A stretch of DNA of 64,000 bases. Source: Zantedeschia hybrid cultivar (lineage: Eukaryota; Streptophyta; Magnoliopsida; Alismatales; Araceae). The notes under the pieces are model-generated. The model did not search any database, was not told where the DNA came from, and saw only the letters and a program-made list of their open reading frames with translations. The DNA lies in NCBI GenBank assembly GCA_030544215.1, contig JARZZO010000011.1:42871001-42935000 (forward strand), written 5' to 3'. Shown here piece by piece: positions 1 to 9,530 of this stretch (within the stretch, counting starts at the first letter, position 1; each line of letters begins with the position of its first letter). The position numbers were made by a program, and so were the translations under genes.

Positions 1-172
1 ATTAAAAAAATCTAAAATTTCAAAATCCAAAGTTTTCAAAGTTAAAAATTTAACTCCTTGTGATTCGACTCGGACTCACCGCTATTAATTTCCAAAATTT
101 GATTTGAGTGAGCCGGATAAATTTAGATTGAACGTTTTCATGTGTTTAACGACGCACAATTCGAAACGATCA
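1..172 (+). repeat. 3' end of LTR1 of the non-autonomous gypsy-like element
   Basis: The first 172 bases appear base-for-base identical to the last 172 bases of LTR2 (2968-3139) and differ from LTR3 (9074-9245) at about one position (GAGCCGG versus GAGCTGG). The fragment ends in CA and is followed by the same 5-base spacer ATTTT and the same 18-base primer site as LTR2. The rest of this LTR lies before the window. Confidence 0.95.
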
Positions 173-177
173 ATTTT

Positions 178-252
178 TGGCGCCGTTGCCGGGGATCGAA
201 CCCGGGTCACCTGCGTGACAGGCGGGAATACTCACCACTATACTACAACGAC
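178..252 (-). tRNA. tRNA-Asp(GTC) retro-copy fused to an LTR primer site
   Basis: On the minus strand this is a complete 75-base tRNA-Asp, from 5' GTCGTTG to a 3' CCA. It has an anticodon loop CTGTCAC (anticodon GTC) and an intact T-arm/B-box GGGTTCGATCC. Plant tRNA genes do not encode CCA, so this is a copy of a mature tRNA. Its last 18 bases (178-195) are the element's primer site. T196 is the complement of A58, the methylated base where retroelement synthesis normally stops. One anticodon-stem pair is a C-A mismatch, explained by a CpG C-to-T change on the plus strand. A tRNA finder would probably call this a host gene. I see no T-run terminator just past its 3' end, so a working gene is unlikely. 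Confidence 0.93.
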
Positions 253-1179
253 AATGTCAATCAAGTTGGGGGGTGGGACAATCAATTTGATACGCATTTA
301 TTGGAAAATCTTTTGAAGAAAACTGATATCTTTCATTGAAAAATAGTTAAATTTTTAAAAAATTTCTTTTCACATCCTATGAAAATTGCATGAAAATCAT
401 GTTTCATTAAGTAAATCTTAAACAAATCAGTTTTCTGTTAGTCACATTGGTTAAAGAGCCTTTAAAGTTTAAATATCCCACTTTACAAAAATCCACGGCA
501 GGATGATTTTCACACACACACGGCAACTTAGAATAAATACAAGGACTTAAAAGTATAGAAATGCTGGAATTAACCTCAAGGATAAGACTACTTATTCTAA
601 TTTTTCTTTTGGGTTGAACGAAAGGAATGTGTAGGATCCGTAATAGGAGACTGTCCCACTCAGCACTCTAAAAGAGGCGGTCATTTAAAATGGACAGCTG
701 TAAACACTAAAGGCAATAGAAGACGTTAAAAGAGCTAAAGGAAGGTAGGTGGCAAAAAATACGCACTCTCAAAAGCAAAAGTACAATAAAGAAACGCCGC
801 GCTAAAAAGTCCATCGAACCAAAAATATGACCAAGTCGTGAAAAGTGCTGAGTTGGGACGGGAACTGAAAAACGGTCCTCACTGACTGATCGGGAAATCT
901 TTTATTCTCTTCTCCTCCCCAAGTAGTCTTATCTAAAGGATAGTAAAGGTAAGAATATACCAGAAAGGTCGGAAACGAGTTCTAAGTGTGTCAAATTTCG
1001 TGCACAATCACCTGTCTGAATCAAAATATTGTGGGATATGAAAACTTTTAGCTCAACCAAACGGCTACCACTTAAATTGATTGTGAAAGATACTACAAAT
1101 AAAGCATGATAATTCATTGTTTGTCCTTACTTTTCCTTATTTGCATTGCTAAGGGACTAGCAATGAGTAAGTTGGGGGG
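253..1179 (+). mobile_element. Internal remnant (3' part only) of the left non-autonomous element
   Basis: This 927-base block aligns with the 3' non-coding interior of the right-hand copy (6319-7287, 969 bases). The length difference is explained by one 42-base segment near 6831-6872 present only on the right. Everything between primer site and 3' region, including the ORF, is missing here. A polypurine-like AAGTTGGGGGG occurs near 264-275, and the true LTR-adjacent tract is GAGTAAGTTGGGGGG ending at 1179. I see no coding potential; the small ORFs are chance. Confidence 0.88.
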
Positions 1180-3139
1180 TGTGATAAAGTGTTAAATTGA
1201 TCATTTAAGGGCAATCATATACATCATACTCATGTTTTTATCTGCAAAATAGCATGGAATGAAAGATAATTATGTACCAAGTCCAACGGTACCAATTTCG
1301 TCAAATTCTGACTTAAAAACATCGTCATTTGATGTGATCAAAGGAGTATAGCTCATTTGCGGTTTTTCGACAAAACCGAGACGAAATAAATAAATATGAT
1401 GATATTTTTATGATAATGCGCTAAATTATATTTATTTGATGTGAACAGGACATGCCGATGATGCAGTGCAGCTGGTGGAGTTTCCGGAAATTTAGGGGAG
1501 GTCCAGTGTGCGGATTTCAACTAAAACATGGGTAAAAATACAATTTGATTCCTTCCTTCGCTGGAGTCTCCTAAAACCCACTATTTCCCTCCGTCTCTCC
1601 GATTTCCTAAACACATCCTTTCCTTTATTTTAAAAATCCTCTCTCTCTCTTTCTCGTTTTATAAAGTCTAATCCTATTTCTTTTCCAATTTCCTCTTCCT
1701 CTCCAGATCTAAATCCTGTCCCTTCTCCAAGTCTCCCACATATCCTCCTCCTTTTCCAACTCAAACCCGGCAGCCTCTCCTCCTTCTCCTCTCTATAAAT
1801 CTCTCCTCTCCTCTTTCTCTTCCTTCTCCACCCGGTTCTCTCTCGGTTTTTATTTTTTCCCAGCCTCCTCTTCCTTCTCCTCCCAGCTTCATCCCCGCAG
1901 CCCTCCTCCTCTCTTTCCAGCTCTTCTATTCTCTCTTCTATTCCTTTTCTTCTCGCAACCCTCTCCTCCTCCTTTACTTTCTTCTCTCTCCCACGGTTCT
2001 CTCTTCTATTCTTTCTTCCTCCCAGCCACGGCAGCCTTCTTCTCTCTCAACCTCTCTCCAGATTCTATCTCTCCCTCTCTCCGGTTCTCTATTTCTCTCG
2101 GTTTCTCTCTTTCTTTCCCTCTGTTTTCTCTCTCAACCTCTCTCCAGATTCTATCTCTCCCTCTCTTCGGTTCTCTCCCTCTCTAAGCCCTCTCTCCGGT
2201 ACTCTCTTTCTCCCTTATTTCCTCCAACCTCCACAGCTCCCTCTCTCGGACAACCCCAACACCAGCAACCTCCTGCACGCGAACAAGCCCGGCAGCTTCC
2301 TCCAGCTCCAGGTGCTGCCCATGCGGGCCTGCATCTCACGTTGGTGAAGCCAACAGCAACCTCCTTCACGAGCGTGCATGCATGCTGGGTGAAGACCTCC
2401 AACCTGCCAGCACCAACCGAGCAACATGCAACCTCCACGTGCAGCAGCCTCCTCCAAGCGTCAACCTGCAAGCATCCAGCAGCAGCTTCAGCAAGCTACA
2501 GGGAATTGTTGTAATTAGAAGTTGTTTTTATTTATTTCAAACATGTCGTTGTTTCTTACATTTGATCTAATAATTAGTTAATTAAGTACTAATAGTTCAA
2601 GTATTTTTATGTCTTATCATTAAATATTTGCATATTAACGTTAATTTGATTGTTTAGATAGTTGCATGAACAGTAACGTCACTATTCACCTCTAACTTTC
2701 AGAATTTTATTCTTCCAATGTAAAATCTTTTTATTCAAATCAATCGATATCTAGTACTTGTTTTGATTTAAATTTTATTTAAAAAATGTTAAAAAAATAA
2801 AATAAAATGAAAAAAATCTTTTGATGAATAGTAACAAGGGGGTATGTGGCTAAGTTTGATTGGGCTAGCTTTGATTGAGTGTTCTTTTCATCATTTGTAT
2901 TAATACCTTTGTTTAATTAGTTAAAGTTAGTTGATTCCACTATTTTTTTTTACATTGTTTTTTTTTTATTAAAAAAATCTAAAATTTCAAAATCCAAAGT
3001 TTTCAAAGTTAAAAATTTAACTCCTTGTGATTCGACTCGGACTCACCGCTATTAATTTCCAAAATTTGATTTGAGTGAGCCGGATAAATTTAGATTGAAC
3101 GTTTTCATGTGTTTAACGACGCACAATTCGAAACGATCA
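1180..3139 (+). repeat. LTR2, shared middle LTR (1960 bp)
   Basis: It starts TGTGATAAAG right after a polypurine tract and ends GATCA before primer site 3145-3162. It matches LTR3 (7288-9245) nearly throughout. From about 1550 to 2330 it is a C/T-rich leader, which gives spurious proline- or arginine-rich ORFs on both strands. The final third is A/T-rich. It acts as 3' LTR for the left copy and 5' LTR for the right copy. Confidence 0.93.
1794..1800 (+). promoter_or_regulatory. Candidate TATA box in LTR2
   Basis: TATAAAT lies inside the pyrimidine-rich part of the LTR, and the same box recurs in LTR3 at 7900-7906. It is the most plausible RNA polymerase II start signal for the element. Position and motif are all that support it. 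Confidence 0.5.
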
Positions 3140-3144
3140 ATTTT

Positions 3145-3162
3145 TGGCGCCGTTGCCGGGGA
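3145..3162 (+). other. Primer binding site for tRNA-Asp
   Basis: TGGCGCCGTTGCCGGGGA lies 5 bases after LTR2 and is complementary to the 3' 18 nucleotides of tRNA-Asp. Unlike at 178-252, the match stops where A58 would be (next bases GTTAGA). This is the normal structure against which the left copy is abnormal. tRNA-Asp priming is typical of Athila/Tat-type plant gypsy elements. Confidence 0.92.
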
Positions 3163-4073
3163 GTTAGATTTTTAATTTTGATTATCTTAGATTTAGTGTA
3201 ATTATTCTTTAGCTAACCTTATTTTTCTTATTTTTGCAGGTATATTGAAAAAAAAAAAAAAGGAAAGCGAAATCATGGTAAGTGTGTTCCAACTTTCTAT
3301 GTTTCAATTTCCTGACTTTAGTTAGTTTCCATTTTTGTAGTTTCTAGTTTAGATAGGTTTCCATTAACTAAAAAAGGAACAAAAAGAAGAACATCCAAAT
3401 TTAAAAATCTCAATTTCCAAGATTAGAAACTTTCCATGTTAGGTCATGCATCATTTAGGACTGCATTTTTAGAATGTTTCCTTTCTTGTAAATTTCCATT
3501 TTGTTGAAGATTGCGGGTGACAAGGTGAGATCTCTACCTTCCTTAAATACCATGTTCATGCATTTCCATGATTGCATAGAACCCCTTGTTTGAATTGGTT
3601 GTGCACTTCACATAAAAATATCTTAAGGGTAAGTTCATTAACAAAATAAGGTGGGGATTTGATTACCCTTCCTTGGCCTAAAAACAACCACCCCTTGCAC
3701 TCTTTCACTAACCCAAGCCCATTAAAAGTGAGTAGGAATTCAATTTAGGGTTCACAATGAGATTTGGGTCTAGCTTGAGTCCACTATCACTTTTGGAAAC
3801 CGGTGTCTAAGGCTAGAGGTCAATAGCAAATGCTTAAGTGGGTCGGTGGTTCTTTAATTAGGTCCCTACGAAAGTAGGGGGAGCCTCCCACCACCCCACC
3901 TCTTACCTGGCCGATTGATAATTGTGAGGGTGGACTTGAATTAAACCTAGATTAATTTGTGAGAAACACATCATGTGGGCTAGTTTAACCATAGTTGTCT
4001 TAGGAATAATTGTGTGATAACTTGTTTGCATCATTAATAAAAAAAAAAATTAAAAAAAAAAAAGATTTTCAGC
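3163..4073 (+). other. 5' leader of the right non-autonomous element
   Basis: About 910 bases between primer site and ORF start. It is A/T-rich, with poly-A runs near 3249 and 4039-4063. I see no long ORF, gag domain or zinc knuckle. Confidence 0.7.
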
Positions 4074-5756
4074 ATGGAATGGACTCAAATGAACAAATTT
4101 CTTGGCCCATGTCTTAATACCATCACACCTTTCCCTCCACCACCTAATATGGATTTGGCTCACAGATTAGTTAAGCTAGACAAGTTGGCCCACACAATTG
4201 ATCAATTTCTAGCTTTGGGCCCAGAACCGTCCTCATTTCCCACACAATCATATACCTATCAAGAAAGATGTCCCGTTTGGGCCAATCAGGACTATTATGA
4301 TACCCCACCTGCTCTTCAATTTCCACCTCACCAGGCCCAAGCTCCAAGTCTAGTTATCCAAGACTTCTCGGATTGGCCCCAATTCCAAGTCTACTCTAGT
4401 GGTTTGGCCCACAATCATGGACACTCCGATTATCCATTGTCCACAAGTTCTTGTCCACCTTGCTTCCAATCAAATTATTCGACATATTCTTATTCTTCGC
4501 AGTCTGATTATCAGCCCAGTTATCCACATTCTCAAGATGATCAATTCATGCAACTTGAACAAATAGTCTTGGCCCAACAACAAACCATTGGTAGAATGCA
4601 GGCCCTAGTTGACTGTTTGACTGAAACTAATCTAAGGATGGATTTAGAAGAAGTGCTTAGCAAGCCCATTGAAAATCTGCAATCTTTTTCACCTGATTTT
4701 GATCAACAAATCAACTCACAAATTCAACTTGACATCGTTCAATCCGGCAATGGTCACATCATGCCTGATCTCGAAAACGGAGAGAATCTTACGGAGTCGC
4801 ATCAGGTGAGAATAGGGAATGCCAGCATGAATCAATCTATGAAAAATCCTGAGACTGGTCAACAAGATGCCTCCATGATCATACCTGTCTGTCCTGAGGA
4901 AAGCTTAAGTGATAGAAAAGGAGAAGGGGAAGTGAGTGATCTTTTAGAAGTTAATCCGGATTTTGAACACTTCATATTCCCCATAGTGGAAGTCAATATG
5001 CATGCTAGTCCGAACCTCGAATATTTTGTCTTCCCAATAGAGAAAGTGGATATTCTAGAAGATATATACCAGGTGGATAGAGAGAAGATGGAAAACCCTC
5101 AGACTGACCAGCAAAGTGAAGTCACGATCACACCTATCTCTCTTGAGGTGAGCTTGAAGGAAAAAGGAGAAGGAGAAATGAGTGATTTGCTGGATATTGA
5201 GCTGGACTTTGAACACTTTCTATTTCCCACAGAGGAATTAAATACACATGATGGTCCGGATCTTGAATATTTCTTCTTCCCAATGGATCAGAAAGTGGAT
5301 AATCTTGAGGAATTACATCAAGAGAAAACTGAAGCCATAGACTTAGCTAATCATCAAGAAGAGCCTATTGAGGGTAAGTTGGGGGGAGATGAAGGAGACG
5401 AGAAGGATTCTAGTGAGAGCCCAGATATTCACCTACCTATGATCTGTTTCCCGAGTGTTAGAGAATCTCAGCCCAATAGCCTCCAAAAGTTGGCCCGACT
5501 CAAGGAGGTGATGGAATTACTAGGCCAAGTCCACATCAACAGCCATTTTCTCAATGAAACTCACTGTGTTGCCCAACTCCATTCTTACAATATCGATAAC
5601 ATCAATATTTACTGGATTTTATTGAAAGTTGAGGCCAAACTGAACATATTCTTAGTCTCTATCTTTGAGAAATTTGAAATCCACAAGTTCACGCGCACGT
5701 TGGTTGCTTTGCAGTCAATTGATCATTTCATTAAGCAGCCGCATGACATGATCTAA
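4074..5756 (+). CDS. 560-codon ORF of the non-autonomous element, function unknown
   Basis: It starts at an ATG and ends at TAA. The N-terminal 150 residues are rich in proline, tyrosine and serine, including several Q/S/Y-rich stretches. Residues about 160-200 (beginning DQFMQLEQIVLAQQQTIGRM) look like a short coiled coil, similar in flavour to the gag-downstream region of Athila polyproteins. Residues 256-338 and 339-421 are a tandem duplication. Each unit starts M(K/E)NP-T-QQ, passes through a GEGE(V/M)SDLL segment, and holds a DFEHF-FP motif followed by an LEYF-FP motif. There is no zinc knuckle, DTG or YVDD. It could be a diverged gag/env-like remnant or a captured sequence. I do not recognise a family. 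Confidence 0.6.
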   Translation: MEWTQMNKFLGPCLNTITPFPPPPNMDLAHRLVKLDKLAHTIDQFLALGPEPSSFPTQSYTYQERCPVWANQDYYDTPPALQFPPHQAQAPSLVIQDFSDWPQFQVYSSGLAHNHGHSDYPLSTSSCPPCFQSNYSTYSYSSQSDYQPSYPHSQDDQFMQLEQIVLAQQQTIGRMQALVDCLTETNLRMDLEEVLSKPIENLQSFSPDFDQQINSQIQLDIVQSGNGHIMPDLENGENLTESHQVRIGNASMNQSMKNPETGQQDASMIIPVCPEESLSDRKGEGEVSDLLEVNPDFEHFIFPIVEVNMHASPNLEYFVFPIEKVDILEDIYQVDREKMENPQTDQQSEVTITPISLEVSLKEKGEGEMSDLLDIELDFEHFLFPTEELNTHDGPDLEYFFFPMDQKVDNLEELHQEKTEAIDLANHQEEPIEGKLGGDEGDEKDSSESPDIHLPMICFPSVRESQPNSLQKLARLKEVMELLGQVHINSHFLNETHCVAQLHSYNIDNINIYWILLKVEAKLNIFLVSIFEKFEIHKFTRTLVALQSIDHFIKQPHDMI

Positions 5757-6104
5757 GATACTCTTATTCAGGTGGATAGGAGCCACATATTTGTTGATTT
5801 CCTCATCTTCGACATTAGATCATCCCCTACATTGAATCAATGTCCCATCAATTTGAGAATTTATGATATTTTTCTAGTAGATCAAAGGCTTCAGTTCAGT
5901 CAAGGAAACGAAGTGGGGTACGTGGTTGACATGGCCTATGAATCAAGTAGAACCAATATCCTATTGACCATGTTGAAAAATTCTTTTCTTTGGAATCTCA
6001 ATGATAACATTCTGACTCATCAACTACATGCAATGCTAAGTGCACTCCAACCAACAAATTTCAAAATGCATGCACTGAAATTTGTGCTAGTAGGCATTGG
6101 ATAG
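5757..6104 (+). pseudogene. In-frame continuation of the 560-codon ORF after a TAA
   Basis: The same frame stays open for another 115 codons after the TAA at 5754-5756 and ends at TAG 6102-6104, just before the conserved GGGAGGCAACC motif. This suggests one ancestral ORF of about 675 codons broken by a nonsense change. The segment has no recognisable domain, so it could also be non-coding. Confidence 0.45.
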
Positions 6105-7287
6105 TGTGCACATTCCGTCTGGCTGAAGACGATAAACTTAGCGCTTGTTGGGAGGCAACCCAATATTTTACTTCAGTTTTTGTATTTCTTTTCATTTTTA
6201 GGTCCTTGAGCAGCAGTCGTCGTGGGCATGTCGCATCCTCTTCATTACAGGTTGTTTCGCTCCTTCACAATTCGCTTCTAGCTGACATGTTTTTCATATC
6301 TTTTATGCCATTGAGGACAATGTCAATCAAGTTGGGGGGTGGGACAATCAATTTGATACGCATTTATTGGAAAATCTTTTGAAGAAAACTGATATCTTTC
6401 ATTGAAAAATAGTCAAATTTTTAAAAAATTTCTTTTCACATCCTATGAAAATTGCATGAAAATCATGTTTCATTAAGTAAATCTTAAACAAATCAGTTTT
6501 CTGTTAGTCACATTGGTTAAAGAGCCTTTAAAGTTTAAATATCCCACTTTACAAAAATCCACGGCAGGATGATTTTCACACACACACGGCAACTTAGAAT
6601 AAATACAAGGACTTAAAAGTATAGAAATGCTGGAATTAACCTCAAGGATAAGACTACTTATTCTAATTTTTCTTTTGGGTTGAACGAAAAGAATGTGTAG
6701 GATCCGTAATAGGAGACTGTCCCACTCAGCACTCTAAAAGAGGCAGTCATTTAAAATGGACAGCTGTAAACACTAAAGGCAATAGAAGGCGTTAAAAGAG
6801 CTAAAGGAAGGTAGGTGGCAAAAAGTACGCACCTCCCCTCAGGCAATTCAAAGAGAGTGGCAAAAAGTACGCACTCTCAAAAGCAAAAGTACAATAAAGA
6901 AACGCCGCGCTAAAAAGTCCATCGAACCAAAAATATGACCAAGTCGTGAAAAGTGCTGAGTTGGGACGGGAACTGAAAAACGGTCCTCACTGACTGATCG
7001 GGAAATCTTTTATTCTCTTCTCCTCCCCAAGTAGTCTTATCTAAAGGGTAGTAAAGGTAAGAATATACCAGAAAGGTCGGAAACGAGTTCTAAGTGTGTC
7101 AAATTTCATGCACAATCACCTGTCTGAATCAAAATATTGTGGGATATGAAAACTTTTAGCTCAACCAAACAGCTACCACTTAAATTGATTGTGAAAGATA
7201 CTACAAATGAAGCATGATAATTCATTGTTTGTCCTTACTTTTCCTTATTTGCATTGCTAAGGGACTAGCAATGAGTAAGTTGGGGGG
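6105..7287 (+). other. 3' non-coding interior and polypurine tracts
   Basis: It contains a first polypurine-like AAGTTGGGGGGTGGGA (6329-6344) and the LTR-adjacent tract ending at 7287. The 6831-6872 segment is a near-duplication carrying the repeated phrase GTGGCAAAAAGTACGCAC. Small ORFs here lack support. Confidence 0.7.
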
Positions 7288-9245
7288 TGTGATAAAGTGT
7301 TAAATTGATCATTTAAGGGCAATCATATGCATCATACTCATGTTTTTATCTGCAAAATATCATGGAATGAAAGATAATTATGTACCAAGTCCAACGGTAC
7401 CAATTTCGTCAAATTCTGACTTAAAAACATCGTCATTTCATGTGATCAAAGGAGTATAGCGCATTTGCGGTTTTTCGACTAAACCGAGACGAAATAAATA
7501 AATATGATGATATTTTTATGATAATGCGCTAAATTATATTTATTTGATGTGAACAGGACATGCCGATGATGCAGTGCAGCTGGTGGAGTTTCCGGAAATT
7601 TAGGGGAGGTCCAGTGTGCGGATTTCAACTAAAACAGGGGTAAAAATACAATTTGATTCCTTCCTTCGCTGGAGTCTCCTAAAACCCACTATTTCCCTCC
7701 GTCTCTCCGATTTCCTAAACACATCCCTTCCTTTATTTTAAAAATCCTCTCTCTCTTTCTCGTTTTATAAAGTCGAATCCTATTTCTTTTCCAATTTCCT
7801 CTTCCTCTCCAGATCCAAATCCTGTCCCTTCTCCAAGTCTCCCACATATCCTCCTCCTTTTCCAACTCAAACCCGGCAGCCTCTCCTCCTTCTCCTCTCT
7901 ATAAATCTCTCCTCTCCTCTTTCTCTTCCTTCTCCACCCGGTTCTCTCTAGGTTTTTATTTTTTCCCAGCCTCCTCTTCCTTCTCCTCCCAGCTTCATCC
8001 CCGCAGCCCTCCTCCTCTCTTTCCAGCTCTTCTATTCTCTCTTCTATTCCTTTTCTTCTCGCAACCCTCTCCTCCTCCTTTACTTTCTTCTCTCTCCCAC
8101 GGTTCTCTCTTCTATTCTTTCTTCCTCCCAGCCACGGCAGCCTTCTTCTCTCTCAACCTCTCTCCAGATTCTATCTCTCCCTCTCTCCGGTTCTCTATTT
8201 CTCTCGGTTTCTCTCTTTCTTTCCCTCTGTTTTCTCTCTCAACCTCTCTCCAGATTCTATCTCTCCCTCTCTTCGGTTCTCTCCCTCTCTAAGCCCTCTC
8301 TCCGGTACTCTCTTTCTCCCTTATTTCCTCCAACCTCCACAGCTCCCTCTCTCGGACAACCCCAACACCAGCAACCTCCTGCACGCGAACAAGCCCGGCA
8401 GCTTCCTCCAGCTCCAGGTGCTGCCCATGCGGGCCTGCATCTCACGTTGGTGAAGCCAACAGCAACCTCCTTCACGAGCGTGCATGCATGCTGGGTGAAG
8501 ACCTCCAACCTGCCAGCACCAACCGAGCAACATGCAACCTCCACGTGCAGCAGCCTCCTCCAAGCGTCAACCTGCAAGCATCCAGCAGCAGCTTCAGCAA
8601 GCTACAGGGAATTGTTGTAATTAGAAGTTGTTTTTATTTATTTCAAACATGTCGTTGTTTCTTACATTTGATCTAATGATTAGTTAATTAAGTACTAATA
8701 GTTCAAGTATTTTTATGTCTTATCATTAAATATTTGCATATTAACGTTAATTTGATTGTTTAGATAGTTGCATGAACAGTAACGTCACTATTCACCTCTA
8801 ACTTTTAAAATTTTATTCTTCCAATGTAAAATCTTTTTATTCAAATCAATCGATATCTAGTACTTGTTTTGATTTAAATTTTATTTAAAAAATGTTAAAA
8901 AAATAAAATAAAATGAAAAAATCTTTTGATGAATAGTAACAAGGGGGTATGTGGCTAAGTTTGATTGGGCTAGCTTTGATTGAGTGTTCTTTTCATCATT
9001 TGTATTAATACCTTTGTTTAATTAGTTAAAGTTAGTTGATTCCACTATTTTTTTTTACATTGTTTTTTTTTTTATTAAAAAAATCTAAAATTTCAAAATC
9101 CAAAGTTTTCAAAGTTAAAAATTTAACTCCTTGTGATTCGACTCGGACTCACCGCTATTAATTTCCAAAATTTGATTTGAGTGAGCTGGATAAATTTAGA
9201 TTGAACGTTTTCATGTGTTTAACGACGCACAATTCGAAACGATCA
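7288..9245 (+). repeat. LTR3, 3' LTR of the right element (1958 bp)
   Basis: It starts TGTGATAAAG after the polypurine tract and ends GATCA. It is nearly identical to LTR2, differing by scattered substitutions and short indels, for example one fewer CT repeat in the pyrimidine tract. This points to fairly recent insertion. A candidate TATA box is at 7900-7906. Confidence 0.93.
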
Positions 9246-9530
9246 GTGATTTTTTTGGATTTTTGAAATATCTGATTTTTTTTCTGATTTTGAAATATGT
9301 GATTTTTTGGATTTTGAGATATGTGATTTTTTTTTGGTGGAATATGTGATTTTTTTTAGATTTTGAAATATGTAATTTTTTTTGGATTTTGAAATATGTG
9401 ATTTTTTTTTTTGGATTTTGAAATATGTAAATTTTTTTTGGATTTTGAAACATGTGATTTTTTTTTAATTTTGAAATATCTGATTTTTTTGGATTTTGAA
9501 ATGTGTGATTTTGTTTTGGATTTTAAATGC
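9246..9530. repeat. T-rich minisatellite, about 25-base unit
   Basis: Immediately after LTR3 come about ten degenerate copies of a unit like GATTTTTTTTGGATTTTGAA followed by ATATGT. Units vary in T-run length and in ATATGT/ATATCT endings. The lysine/isoleucine-rich ORF on the minus strand here is a translation of the repeat. Confidence 0.85.

Larger units (their letters stand above)
1180..9245 (+). mobile_element. Non-autonomous gypsy-like LTR retrotransposon, LARD type
   Basis: Two LTRs of 1960 and 1958 bp bound about 4.1 kb of interior carrying primer site, one ORF and polypurine tract, but no protease, reverse transcriptase or integrase. Just after the ORF (about 6138-6165) is GCGCTTGTTGGGAGGCAACC, a motif I associate with the 3' region of Athila-type elements. 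By architecture it is a large retrotransposon derivative mobilised by another element's proteins. The flanking duplication cannot be checked because the array continues to the left as LTR1. Confidence 0.82.

Noticed and set aside
178..252. A functional nuclear tRNA-Asp gene on the minus strand
   Set aside because: It includes a genome-encoded CCA, is fused exactly to an LTR primer site, has an anticodon-stem mismatch and shows no nearby T-run terminator. A retro-copy explains all of this.
2151..2570. ORFs on both strands in LTR2 (and the same at 8257-8676)
   Set aside because: They are identical in both LTR copies, low-complexity products of the C/T-rich LTR leader, with no recognisable domain.
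6831..6872. 42-base segment present only in the right non-autonomous copy
   Set aside because: It is flanked by the direct repeat GTGGCAAAAAGTACGCAC, so ordinary slippage or repeat-mediated deletion explains it.
9211..9453. Lysine/isoleucine-rich minus-strand ORF
   Set aside because: Direct translation of the T-rich minisatellite.
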